Below, piece by piece: positions 1-6,647 of a stretch of DNA of 25,623 nt. How positions within the stretch are numbered: the first letter of the stretch is position 1; every line of letters starts with the position of its first letter. Under the pieces are notes generated by a model, which did no database searches, had not been told where the DNA came from, and saw only the letters and a list, made by a program, of their open reading frames with translations. The position numbers were made by a program, and so were the translations under genes. The stretch spans positions 1 through 25,623 of the forward strand of contig CAJUTU010000048.1 of the NCBI GenBank assembly GCA_910589385.1, written 5' to 3'. Source of the DNA: an uncultured Lachnospiraceae bacterium. Its GTDB lineage: Bacteria; Bacillota; Clostridia; Lachnospirales; Lachnospiraceae.

Positions 1-45
1 TTATTGATTATATAGGGATAGTATGTCTATCGACCCATTTTGTAA

Positions 46-624
46 CTAACACCTAAATTTATTCTTATAGGAAAGTGCCACTGTGGAAATATATTGATCG
101 CTTAATAAAAATCTTTCTTTCTCATCTACTATTACAGAACTCTCATAAAATTGAGAAATTGTTTCACACAGTCCCCATAAATATCTTCCATCAAAAATAT
201 TCAATATCATTCTTTCTACTCTATCCAATTTAGGATTTTCAGAGGAAAAAGAATATTCATACAAAAGTGCGCCACTTCTAAAATAGAAAATCATAAAAAT
301 TGGCAACATTTCCTTTACTCTTAAAATGAACTGGCTATAATTTATTCCAGATAAATTCTCTTTTTCTATTTTAGCAATACAACTATCAATTTTGGGAATA
401 TATACATCCTCTATATCAGAAAATAATTTTTCAAGATAGTTTGTACTTAACTTCGGATGTTCATATACAAAATTTTGTGCCATTGTTTTATCATAGTTTT
501 TTTTAGACAAATTATCTTTCTCTATAAATAATTCATACACTTTCTTTTTTGTATCCGCAAATTGTTTCTGTATTCCTCTTGATACATAATGCTGATTTCT
601 TGTTATTTGGTCACTCTTACTCAT
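46..624 (-). CDS. DUF4238-like protein, possibly C-terminally truncated
   Basis: Encodes 192 residues. The N-terminus carries TRNQHYVSRGIQKQFA (residues 8-23), which resembles the HYVP...L..F opening of DUF4238 proteins; the family has no firmly established biochemical role but is often found in mobile or defence-rich DNA. A GGAG site lies eight bases before the ATG. Usual family members are, from memory, roughly 250-300 residues, and the protein stops soon after a late LLSD segment (about residue 173), so the C-terminus may be missing. The window edge is too close to show whether a frameshifted remainder follows. The gene is strikingly AT-rich compared with the recombinase region to its right, which fits horizontal acquisition. 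Family assignment rests on one motif, so it is moderate to low. Confidence 0.5.
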   Translation of the reverse strand: MSKSDQITRNQHYVSRGIQKQFADTKKKVYELFIEKDNLSKKNYDKTMAQNFVYEHPKLSTNYLEKLFSDIEDVYIPKIDSCIAKIEKENLSGINYSQFILRVKEMLPIFMIFYFRSGALLYEYSFSSENPKLDRVERMILNIFDGRYLWGLCETISQFYESSVIVDEKERFLLSDQYISTVALSYKNKFRC

Positions 625-794
625 AATTTCATCTCCAATTGGGAAACAACATATCTCTCTATTACAAAAAAATTTTAAAAATCTACAGAATACTTATATA
701 ACAAAAACAGTATACCAGAAAATCCCACCTTATAAAAGACAGGATTCGCCTTAATTAACTGGCAAATATCTGTTTTAAAATATGTTATGTGGAG

Positions 795-826
795 AAAAAT
801 AAAACCCCATACAGATTTGCATGAGG
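795..826 (-). terminator. Rho-independent terminator, minus strand
   Basis: On the minus strand CCTCAT pairs with ATGGGG (one G-U pair) around a 10-base loop, followed by TTTTATTTTT. It would end minus-strand transcripts before the DUF4238-like gene. The rest of 625-958 is AT-rich and shows no gene. Confidence 0.55.
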
Positions 827-834
827 TCTTAGAT

Positions 835-861
835 GGATGGCACGAACCTTTCCGTGCATCC
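835..861. other. Bulged hairpin, function unknown
   Basis: GGATG then CACG pairs with CGTG then CATCC, with one bulged G and an eight-base loop. It sits beside the 795-826 terminator and no U-tract follows directly. It could be part of a small RNA or the foot of a longer structure; nothing in the sequence decides. Confidence 0.35.
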
Positions 862-958
862 CATAGATATGTAATTGATAAGTAGTTATGTTTCGGTTCA
901 CAAGCGCATAGAAGCTGGAACCTTGCTTTTTATTTTTTGAAATGAAACAATTAGTAAC

Positions 959-995
959 AAAAAACCTTGCAAACGCCGATGTTTACAAGGTTTTT
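959..995 (-). terminator. Terminator directly downstream of the tRNA-Asn remnant
   Basis: A 14-base arm (961-974) pairs with 981-994 around a six-base loop with one C/A mismatch, flanked by A-runs on the left and T-runs on the right. It can therefore act in both directions. It begins five bases after the tRNA 3' end, as expected for a tRNA transcription unit. Confidence 0.75.
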
Positions 996-999
996 CAAA

Positions 1000-1060
1000 C
1001 TCCCCGAGTTGGACTCGAACCAACAACCCCACGGTTAACAGCCGTGTGCTCTACCATTGA
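1000..1060 (-). pseudogene. tRNA-Asn(GTT) 3' fragment, 5' half missing
   Basis: Read on the minus strand this contains the D-loop end with GAGC, an anticodon arm with loop CTGTTAA (anticodon GTT, asparagine), a variable region, the T-arm GTTGG-TTCGAGT-CCAAC and the 3' acceptor strand TCGGGGA plus discriminator G. The matching 5' acceptor strand (TCCCCGA) and the first half of the D-stem are absent: upstream sequence is unrelated from 1061 onward. It is therefore a 3' portion of a tRNA gene, as produced when an integrating element duplicates or displaces a tRNA 3' end. No CCA is encoded. The plus-strand frame across it (RVGLEPTTPRLTAVCSTI) is a familiar false ORF from antisense tRNA. Confidence 0.8.
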
Positions 1061-1265
1061 TACGGTTACATACCGTAAAATCTCTTTGATAGAGTGTTAT
1101 GTCCAAATTACAATCGAGGCTATATCTTTCACTCTGTTTGGCTACCATCTGACTGGTGACCTAACGAATAGTATATTAACATAACTTTCCTCATTTGGCA
1201 AGAGGGAAATTTATGTTTTTGAAATTCTTTTTTACTCTTTTATAATGCAGTACATAGTAACCGTA
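1061..1265. repeat. TACGGTTAC / ACCGTA inverted motifs beside the tRNA remnant
   Basis: TACGGT at 1061-1066 faces ACCGTA at 1072-1077 around a five-base spacer, exactly where tRNA identity ends. The 9-mer TACGGTTAC (1061-1069) recurs inverted as GTAACCGTA at 1257-1265. These flank an otherwise gene-free stretch between the tRNA fragment and the recombinase stop codon. They could be recombinase or excisionase sites or element-end repeats; this is inference from position only. Confidence 0.35.
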
Positions 1266-1320
1266 ATGAAACATAGTCCGTCCTTTTCAATGATAGGGCA
1301 CATCAGCCGACCACCTTTTA

Positions 1321-2934
1321 TCAGATGGCCTCCGTGACCAAAACGCTGCCGTCGCCCCATTCGGAGCAGAACTGCTGGTATGACATGTTGAGCTCAACAG
1401 AGATTTTGTAATCCCTCCCAACCTCAATACGCTTGAACAAGTGGCAGGCGATCATTTTCTTCTGCTCCAGTGTGGCCGTGTCGAATTCCTCCGCCCAGGA
1501 CTTGAACTGGTTGTAGGTCGGGGTGATCAAATCAATCCCCTGTTTCTTCCTGGCCTCTTCCTCCCGGAGCTCCGTGAGCTTTGTCTCCGCCTCGGTGATC
1601 CGTGACTTGATGGTCTGGATCGCCTGGGACAAATCTTCCGGGGAATAAATGCTGTCGCCTGTCAGCGTCTTTGCGATTTCAAGCTGCAGCTTCGTAAGCT
1701 GTTCCTTATTCTTCGTGAGCTCCAGGTCCAGCTTCTTCTGTGTGGCTCTGTTCCCGGCCATCTGACGCTTGAACATTGCCTGCAGCTTTTCTTCCTCTGG
1801 TGCCCCGTCCATGCAGCTGAATATCTTTCGGATGATCTGCCGGATGGTCTCGTCCACCCTGTCCGCCTGATAGGTCGTCTGCCCGTCACACTTGCAGAGC
1901 TTGCGGCTCTTGTGGTAACAGGAATACTTAATCTGGTCCACGGAATATTCCGTGCCGTCAGCCCTTGTATAGCTGTCACGGTACCGGATGGTCGTCAGCC
2001 TCCCGCCACAGTGGGCGCAGAACACATTCCCGGAAAGCATCGCCTGCCCTTTGGTCTGCAAAGCGATATGGCGCTTTTCCTCATTCTTGTTCTGCCTCTG
2101 CTCCAAGATGTAAAGAATCTGGTCGTATGTATCATCACTGCGGAGCCGCAGCGCCTCCAACTGGGGAGAAGTCGAACCGTCCTCCAGTCTCCCGCAATAG
2201 AAGGAATCCCGAAGGATACGGATCACTTTAATGCTTGTAAACTTTCCCCCGCCGCTGGGCTTGTACCCCTTTTTATTAAGGAAGTCCGCCATCCTGTAAG
2301 AGCCGTACCCCTTATGGATCGTCATATCGTCAATCATATGGAGCACTTCGCTGTCCGCTGGGTCGATCTCATACTTCTTGATCTTCGCACCCTTACGGTT
2401 CACAAGGCCGCTGTCCGCCAGACGATACCCAAACTTGACCGGGCCGCCGGTATATAACCCGTCAAGGGTCATCTGCTGCATCTTGCTCTTGATCCGGATG
2501 GAAGTCTTTTCACTCTCGCCGGACGCCTGCCAGAACCTAAGATAATTCATCAGCTTGTCCACATGGTTGTTGAAGCACTGCTGCCCCTCCTGGGTGCTCC
2601 ATACCTCAACACCGTGCTTGGCGAACCATTCCACCACGAAAGGCGTCTCGTCGTCGATCCTCCCGATCCTGTCGAACATGAATACCAGAAGGATGTCAAA
2701 CTCGTTATTCAGAGCCGCCTCTTTCAATTCCTGGATGGCGTCCCTATCATCCGCTGATACCTTATAGCCGGAAATCCCTTTTTCGGAAAACTCCTTCAGG
2801 ATCGTCCAGTCCTGCTGGCTGCTGGCAAAATCCCGGCACGCTGTTTTCTGCATGGGGATGTCATTCTCATTCTTATCGTTCTTGTCTACCTGCTTTTTAG
2901 TCGATACTCTATAAAGACAATAAACCCGTTTCAT
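1321..2934 (-). CDS. Large serine recombinase (TnpX/TndX-type site-specific integrase)
   Basis: 537 residues from the ATG at 2934, chosen over an upstream in-frame codon because GGAGG lies eight bases before it. The N-terminal resolvase catalytic domain has YRVSTKKQ with nucleophile Ser11 and the FDRIGR segment (87-92). A recombinase domain follows (about 160-290), then a zinc ribbon with C306-x2-C309 and C339...C347/C349, a charged coiled coil (about 380-460) and a C-terminal segment. Large serine recombinases excise and integrate conjugative or mobilizable transposons through a 5'-phosphoserine intermediate without long target duplications. All expected motifs look intact, so it may be active. 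It is clearly more GC-rich than the DUF4238-like gene to its left. It follows the TnpW-like and sigma-like genes in the same direction, as at the ends of Tn4451- and Tn1549-style elements. Confidence 0.92.
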   Translation of the reverse strand: MKRVYCLYRVSTKKQVDKNDKNENDIPMQKTACRDFASSQQDWTILKEFSEKGISGYKVSADDRDAIQELKEAALNNEFDILLVFMFDRIGRIDDETPFVVEWFAKHGVEVWSTQEGQQCFNNHVDKLMNYLRFWQASGESEKTSIRIKSKMQQMTLDGLYTGGPVKFGYRLADSGLVNRKGAKIKKYEIDPADSEVLHMIDDMTIHKGYGSYRMADFLNKKGYKPSGGGKFTSIKVIRILRDSFYCGRLEDGSTSPQLEALRLRSDDTYDQILYILEQRQNKNEEKRHIALQTKGQAMLSGNVFCAHCGGRLTTIRYRDSYTRADGTEYSVDQIKYSCYHKSRKLCKCDGQTTYQADRVDETIRQIIRKIFSCMDGAPEEEKLQAMFKRQMAGNRATQKKLDLELTKNKEQLTKLQLEIAKTLTGDSIYSPEDLSQAIQTIKSRITEAETKLTELREEEARKKQGIDLITPTYNQFKSWAEEFDTATLEQKKMIACHLFKRIEVGRDYKISVELNMSYQQFCSEWGDGSVLVTEAI

Positions 2935-2941
2935 TACGCTA

Positions 2942-2966
2942 CCTCCGTACATTCTTTTTGTACGGA
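2942..2966 (-). promoter_or_regulatory. Hairpin overlapping the recombinase ribosome binding site
   Basis: On the minus strand TCCGTAC (2966-2960) pairs perfectly with GTACGGA (2950-2944) around a nine-base AT-rich loop. The GGAGG ribosome site spans 2946-2942, so its first three bases are inside the stem. This would lower recombinase translation unless the stem is opened. Confidence 0.5.
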
Positions 2967-3032
2967 ATCACGCTGCTATTCCTTATTCGCTTGTCAATGT
3001 GCAGCCGGGGCAATACCTCTCCCGGTACTTCT

Positions 3033-3061
3033 ATTATACCGTGGAATGCCCTTAACGGCAA
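3033..3061 (-). promoter_or_regulatory. Sigma-A-type promoter of the serine recombinase
   Basis: Minus-strand -35 TTGCCG (3061-3056), a 17-base spacer and a perfect -10 TATAAT (3038-3033). It lies just after the TnpW-like gene and about 100 bases before the recombinase start, leaving a leader that contains the RBS-masking hairpin. Confidence 0.75.
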
Positions 3062-3098
3062 CGCATCTTTTCAGAAAAAGCACCGCAATCCTCCCATT

Positions 3099-3281
3099 TC
3101 ATAGTGCCTGGTCGCATGGGATGAACTCTTTCCGGAAGCGTTCCTCATATGCCTCCGTGAGTATGTCCCTGACCTTATTTTTTACATCCGTGCCCTCGCT
3201 CCCGCTGAACATGATCGTGACCGCCGAGCTGTTGATATGCAACCGCATGACAGGATTCCTGTCTGTCCTCATATTCTCCAA
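3099..3281 (-). CDS. Small TnpW-like mobile-element protein
   Basis: 60 residues starting at TTG (3281), supported by AAGGAGG seven bases upstream; an ATG three codons later is a less well placed alternative. The layout, a short N-terminal tail, a beta-like stretch LHINSSAVTIMFS, then a helix EGTDVKNKVRDIL with a basic and acidic tail, resembles the small TnpW-type proteins encoded beside serine recombinases in Tn4451/Tn1549-like elements. Their function is not established; a role with the recombinase is inferred from constant neighbourhood only. It precedes the recombinase promoter and is in the same orientation. The family link is tentative, but the ribosome site and context support a real gene. 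Confidence 0.55.
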   Translation of the reverse strand: MENMRTDRNPVMRLHINSSAVTIMFSGSEGTDVKNKVRDILTEAYEERFRKEFIPCDQAL

Positions 3282-3881
3282 AGAAAAACCTCCTTCCCGT
3301 TCCCAATCTCTTTATCAAGGCCACATGAATAAGTCGGGCCTGCGCTCTTACAGCCACAGACCCGGCCCATTGTATCTGATCTCGATTCTGTCTGCCGTAT
3401 TTGCCACGCACCCCGGCAGGTCCCATACACATCTATATAGGAAGGGATTGCTACAGGCTGCGGATGGCTCCACCGCATCATAGCCCCGCCTGTGCCGCCG
3501 CTTTGCCAGAGCAAGCGCACACCGCAGGGACTCCCCTTCCAGTCTGTGAGGGGTCGTGAGAAAGTACCATTGTGATCTGCGCCGTCGTCGCGCCCGGCCT
3601 GCCACAGCCGGATTGGTGGGAGCGTGGACCGCTCGGACAGCCTTTATCCATCACCTCCCCAGGCTGTCTGTCTTTGCGCCGCCCCATCCTCCGCTCGGAA
3701 CACAGAATGAAGTACCCATAGCAATGTGTATGAAATTGTCAAGGTGCCGCAGAGGGCAAGGCAGATATATCAGTCACTCTTGGATGGGCCGGAGCCTGCG
3801 CTCCGGCACCTCACCCCGGCTTGTCCTGCCGTAAACGCCCTTCTTACTATTCCGTACATTTTCAGGGCAAAACGACGTGGT
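3282..3881. other. GC-rich stretch without a convincing gene
   Basis: Six hundred GC-rich bases separate the sigma-like gene from the TnpW-like gene. Overlapping short frames exist on both strands, but none has a good ribosome site together with protein-like composition (they are Arg/Pro/Cys/Trp-rich). A perfect eight-base hairpin, GCCGGAGC-CTGC-GCTCCGGC, lies at 3788-3807 without a U-tract. It could be a leader, a decayed cargo or excisionase region, or element-end DNA. Confidence 0.4.
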
Positions 3882-4310
3882 CTAACGCAAACTTTCTTTA
3901 AAAAATTTTTCAAGGTTCCGAAGTCCGCGCCGAATACTGTCTTTTACAGAATTGACAGAGCTACCTTCTGCCCTTGCAATATCTGCTTTGCTCATACCCA
4001 GAAAATAATGAGCATAAATCCGTTGGCACTGCTTCTCGGACAGTGACACAAGTCCTCTATAAAGCTGCTCCGTATCATAATTCCTCTCCAAAATATCATA
4101 AGGAGATTTCTGTTCTAAGGCTGCAAGGTCTCTCTCAATTCCTCCAGCATAATCCAAAGAATAAAAAGCCTTGTAACGGTATGTACGGATTCGGTATGCT
4201 TCTTCCAGAAGCTCATACTCCCGAAACAACAGAGCCACTTCCTCTGGTACTTCAACAACTGTGTCCTTTGTATAGAACGGGTAATAATCCCGCAGATTGA
4301 TTTTCTTCAT
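3882..4310 (-). CDS. Sigma-70 region-4-like regulator of a mobile element
   Basis: 142 residues from the ATG at 4310, which has GGAGG eight bases upstream. The C-terminal part (about 90-133), SLSEKQCQRIYAHYFLGMSK then ADIARAEGSSVNSVKDSIRR, is a sigma-70 region-4-type helix-turn-helix; the N-terminal part has no clear sigma region 2. Such short sigma-like proteins precede the excision/integration module of Tn916- and Tn1549-like elements and are thought to act in its transcription (family knowledge). The reading frame stays open upstream to 4646 without a stop, but that part crosses two terminator hairpins and is treated here as leader. It runs in the same direction as the recombinase. Confidence 0.8.
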   Translation of the reverse strand: MKKINLRDYYPFYTKDTVVEVPEEVALLFREYELLEEAYRIRTYRYKAFYSLDYAGGIERDLAALEQKSPYDILERNYDTEQLYRGLVSLSEKQCQRIYAHYFLGMSKADIARAEGSSVNSVKDSIRRGLRNLEKFFKESLR

Positions 4311-4322
4311 AGGTAATCCTCC

Positions 4323-4358
4323 GATTTCGATTTTTAGTTGACTGGCTGAATCGAAATC
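4323..4358 (-). promoter_or_regulatory. Perfect 10-base inverted repeat at the sigma-like gene's RBS
   Basis: GATTTCGATT (4323-4332) and AATCGAAATC (4349-4358) are perfect complements around 16 bases. The left arm abuts the GGAGG site (4322-4318) of the sigma-like gene. It could be an operator or an mRNA structure controlling its translation. From memory, a similar arrangement precedes the equivalent gene in Tn916-type elements. Confidence 0.5.
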
Positions 4359-4407
4359 AGAGGGAGGGGAGCGACAGCGAAAAACAACTAGGCTCCCCCT
4401 GCATTTC

Positions 4408-4445
4408 AAAAAAATAATGCGCACCCGAAAAAATTCAGGTGCGCA
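4408..4445 (-). terminator. Rho-independent terminator in the sigma-gene leader
   Basis: Minus-strand TGCGCACC (4445-4438) pairs perfectly with GGTGCGCA (4425-4418) around 12 bases, followed by TTATTTTTTT. It lies about 100 bases before the sigma-like gene, so it could attenuate it or simply close the upstream unit. Confidence 0.75.
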
Positions 4446-4504
4446 AAATAATTGTTCTCCTGTATTGTTAACAAAGTGATGTTGAATAATCGTGAATAAC
4501 GTCG

Positions 4505-4546
4505 AAAGAAAAAGCGCCGTAATCCTTTTTTCATGGACTACGACGC
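4505..4546 (-). terminator. Second rho-independent terminator in the same leader
   Basis: Minus-strand 12-base stem (4546-4535 with 4525-4514) including two G-U pairs, a nine-base loop and then TTTTTCTTT. Two strong terminators in tandem, between a structured RNA region and the sigma-like gene, suggest transcription attenuation. Confidence 0.7.
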
Positions 4547-4598
4547 ACACTATTTTTACTAAGTTACATCCTCTTAGGACTATACATATTGCGATATT

Positions 4599-4680
4599 CA
4601 TATGTCCTCCCAAATGAGGAGAACCAGAATTGCTATCCGATATCAACCTCTTAATTGAGGGAAATTATATCGGACATATG
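4599..4680 (-). promoter_or_regulatory. Structured leader with alternative pairings around a possible upstream ORF start
   Basis: A minus-strand ATG at 4601 with GGAGGA (4610-4605) could start an upstream ORF. CATATGTCC (minus strand, 4680-4672) is the exact complement of GGACATATG (4607-4599), which includes that start codon, so the two can pair. The competing stem CCGATAT/ATATCGG (4673-4667 with 4643-4637), which has an inner CCTC/GAGG stem, overlaps the first arm by two bases. Mutually exclusive stems before two terminators are typical of attenuation leaders. The upstream ORF has no stop before the sigma-like gene, which is unusual for a leader peptide. A weak -10-like TATATA lies near 4694-4699; no convincing -35 is seen. 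Confidence 0.5.
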
Positions 4681-4742
4681 CCAAATCACCGCCTTATATA
4701 AGCCATTTTTTTACACTATTTCACTATTCAAAACTATTAGGT

Positions 4743-5366
4743 TCAAATATTAAATTTATATCCAACGTTATGAACACTTTTAATAAAATTTGGAACTTTT
4801 TGAGTTACTCTAAGTTTCTGTCTAAGGCTACTGATATGATTTGTAATAGTCTTACGAAAATAAACATCATAGTTTTCTGTCCAGACAATATTTGCAATCA
4901 TTTCATAAGTAAAAACCCGATTAGGATTAGAGATAAGCAAAGCCAATAACTCAAATTCTTTCGTTGTTAATTCAATCCTTTTCCCACACACCGAAACTGT
5001 TCTTTGATCTCTGTCAAAATATAAATCTCCATGTTCAAAAGAATATGACCAAATATTTACGGACTCTCCCTTCTTATCCGAAAAATCAACAAGACTTTCT
5101 AAAAAAAATTGAATTCGTTCCATACCAAAATCTTCAGGATCAATAATAATTATAGGGATATGCCGTATACTGCGCATGACATTAACATACGGCAAAGAAT
5201 CTAATACCCGCGAATGAAAAATAGTCCAATCATAACTTTTTTCTTCTAACAGACATTGGGCCTTTTGTGTTGTTTCGGAGAAATCTATAATAGCATTCAT
5301 CAATCTCGAACAAATAATCTCATATTCTTTTCTGTCATATCCTATGGCCAATACTTTATATGTCAT
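4743..5366 (-). CDS. OmpR-type winged-helix regulator with degenerate receiver
   Basis: 207 residues with an AGGAGG-type site before the ATG. Residues about 115-207 form an OmpR/PhoB-type winged-helix domain (ELTTKEFELLALLISNPNRV, then RKTITNHISSLRQKLR and a NVGYKFNI end). The N-terminal 110 residues resemble a receiver fold in length and spacing but lack the acidic pocket and the LDxxLP phosphoacceptor segment: the equivalent stretch reads DWTIFHSRVLDSLPY. It is therefore unlikely to be controlled by ordinary phosphorylation. No kinase lies beside it. The gene is AT-rich and sits between the mobile-element leader and the aminotransferase, so it probably belongs to the accessory segment. Its targets are unknown; the structured leader just downstream is one candidate. 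Confidence 0.8.
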   Translation of the reverse strand: MTYKVLAIGYDRKEYEIICSRLMNAIIDFSETTQKAQCLLEEKSYDWTIFHSRVLDSLPYVNVMRSIRHIPIIIIDPEDFGMERIQFFLESLVDFSDKKGESVNIWSYSFEHGDLYFDRDQRTVSVCGKRIELTTKEFELLALLISNPNRVFTYEMIANIVWTENYDVYFRKTITNHISSLRQKLRVTQKVPNFIKSVHNVGYKFNI

Positions 5367-5420
5367 GCGCTCCCCTCCTTTCTCTCAAACTTCATGATAG
5401 ATATCTCTATATTTCTTACA

Positions 5421-6602
5421 TTAACATGAGGCCAGAACCCATTCCTCATAGCCCCTGACTCCTTCTGCCAGACGTTTCATCCCATCTTCCACCCGGCTTC
5501 TGGGACAGGCTATATTCATTCTGATAAACGAACTTCCACTTTCTCCATACTGCCGTCCTTCCGACAGATACAACCCAGTATGCTCTCTCAGGTATTGTGT
5601 AAACTCCGTGGCACATCCCTGCATTTCCCGGCAGTCCAGCCACAAAAGATAAGTAGCCTCTGAAGGCACCGGCCTAATCTGCGGAACCTCTTTCTTCATG
5701 AAATTCTCTACATAATTTTTATTTTCCTGAATATACACTCTCAAGGTGTCCAGCCAAGCCTCCCCTTTCGTGAAAGCTGCTACCGCCGCCTCCACTGCAA
5801 AGGAATTTGGTTCTGCCACTTCATCCGTATTCAGTCCCCGCCACACCTTATGCCGCAGATTCGGATTGGGAACGACCACTGCTGCTGTCTGTAATCCTGC
5901 CAGGTTAAAGGCTTTTGTAGGCGCTATGCAGGTGATGCTGTGATTCCTGCAGTTTTCTGAAACCGAAGCAAAGGGAATATATTCCTTGCCCGGACTGGTC
6001 AGGTCACAATGAATTTCATCTGAAATTACAGTGACATGATATTTTCTGCACAGCTCACCTACCTGTCCCAGTTCTTCCCTACTCCATATTTTTCCCACCG
6101 GATTGTGGGGATTGCACAGAATCATCAGCGTGGTCTGGGGATTGGAAAGTTTCCGCTCCAAATCTTCAAAATCCATCTGATAGACATTTTCATCATAGCG
6201 CAATGGACTTTCCACAATATTCCTTCCGTTATTCACAATGGAATTGAAGAATATATTGTAAACCGGCGTCTGAACCAGTACATTTTCTCCTGGTGTTGTC
6301 AGCTTGCGCACCATACTGGAAATGGCCGGAACTACTCCCGTACAGAACACAAGCCACTCCTTTTCCATAGAAAAACCATGCCTGCGCTCCCACCAGCCCA
6401 TATAAGCCTGATACCATTCTTCTGGCACTATGGAATAACCAAATACACCATGGGCAGCCCTTTCCTGAATTGCCGCCTGAATCTCCGGCGCTGTCTGGAA
6501 ATCCATGTCTGCCACCCACATAGGCAGCTCATGCTCTTTTACATCCCATTTCATCGAATGAGTATCTCTTCTGTTGACAGGTTTATCAAAATCGTAAGGC
6601 AT
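5421..6602 (-). CDS. PatB/MalY-family PLP aminotransferase (probable cystathionine beta-lyase)
   Basis: 393 residues, the normal length for fold-type I MalY/PatB enzymes. The start ATG has GGAGGGGG just upstream. Typical features are the N-terminal KWD...LPMWVADMDF segment, NPHNPVGK (164-171), SDEIHCD (194-200, the pyridine-N-binding Asp region) and the PLP lysine K230 in APTKAFNLAG. Members cleave cystathionine or cysteine S-conjugates to thiol, pyruvate and ammonia; MalY of E. coli also represses malT. Here it is the last gene of the DUF3737-LysE-lipoprotein group, 45 bases after the lipoprotein, which makes amino-acid or sulfur handling with the LysE exporter plausible. Family certain; exact substrate not. 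Confidence 0.9.
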   Translation of the reverse strand: MPYDFDKPVNRRDTHSMKWDVKEHELPMWVADMDFQTAPEIQAAIQERAAHGVFGYSIVPEEWYQAYMGWWERRHGFSMEKEWLVFCTGVVPAISSMVRKLTTPGENVLVQTPVYNIFFNSIVNNGRNIVESPLRYDENVYQMDFEDLERKLSNPQTTLMILCNPHNPVGKIWSREELGQVGELCRKYHVTVISDEIHCDLTSPGKEYIPFASVSENCRNHSITCIAPTKAFNLAGLQTAAVVVPNPNLRHKVWRGLNTDEVAEPNSFAVEAAVAAFTKGEAWLDTLRVYIQENKNYVENFMKKEVPQIRPVPSEATYLLWLDCREMQGCATEFTQYLREHTGLYLSEGRQYGESGSSFIRMNIACPRSRVEDGMKRLAEGVRGYEEWVLASC

Positions 6603-6647
6603 ACTCCCCCTCCAAGTTTTATTTGAAAATTTATCTCACAAACAACC

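Noticed and set aside
1000..1085. Complete tRNA-Asn gene
   Set aside because: The 5' acceptor strand and first D-stem bases do not pair with the 3' part; only the 3' portion is present.
942..1184. 80-codon plus-strand frame reading RVGLEPTTPRLTAVCSTI
   Set aside because: It is the antisense translation of the tRNA-Asn fragment, a common false gene.
1912..2457. 181-codon plus-strand frame
   Set aside because: Lies wholly antisense to the serine recombinase, whose catalytic and zinc motifs are clear; no ribosome site.
3348..3687. Overlapping minus-strand frames of 69-85 codons in the GC-rich gap
   Set aside because: Arg/Pro/Trp/Cys-rich composition and no good ribosome sites; typical chance frames of GC-rich DNA.
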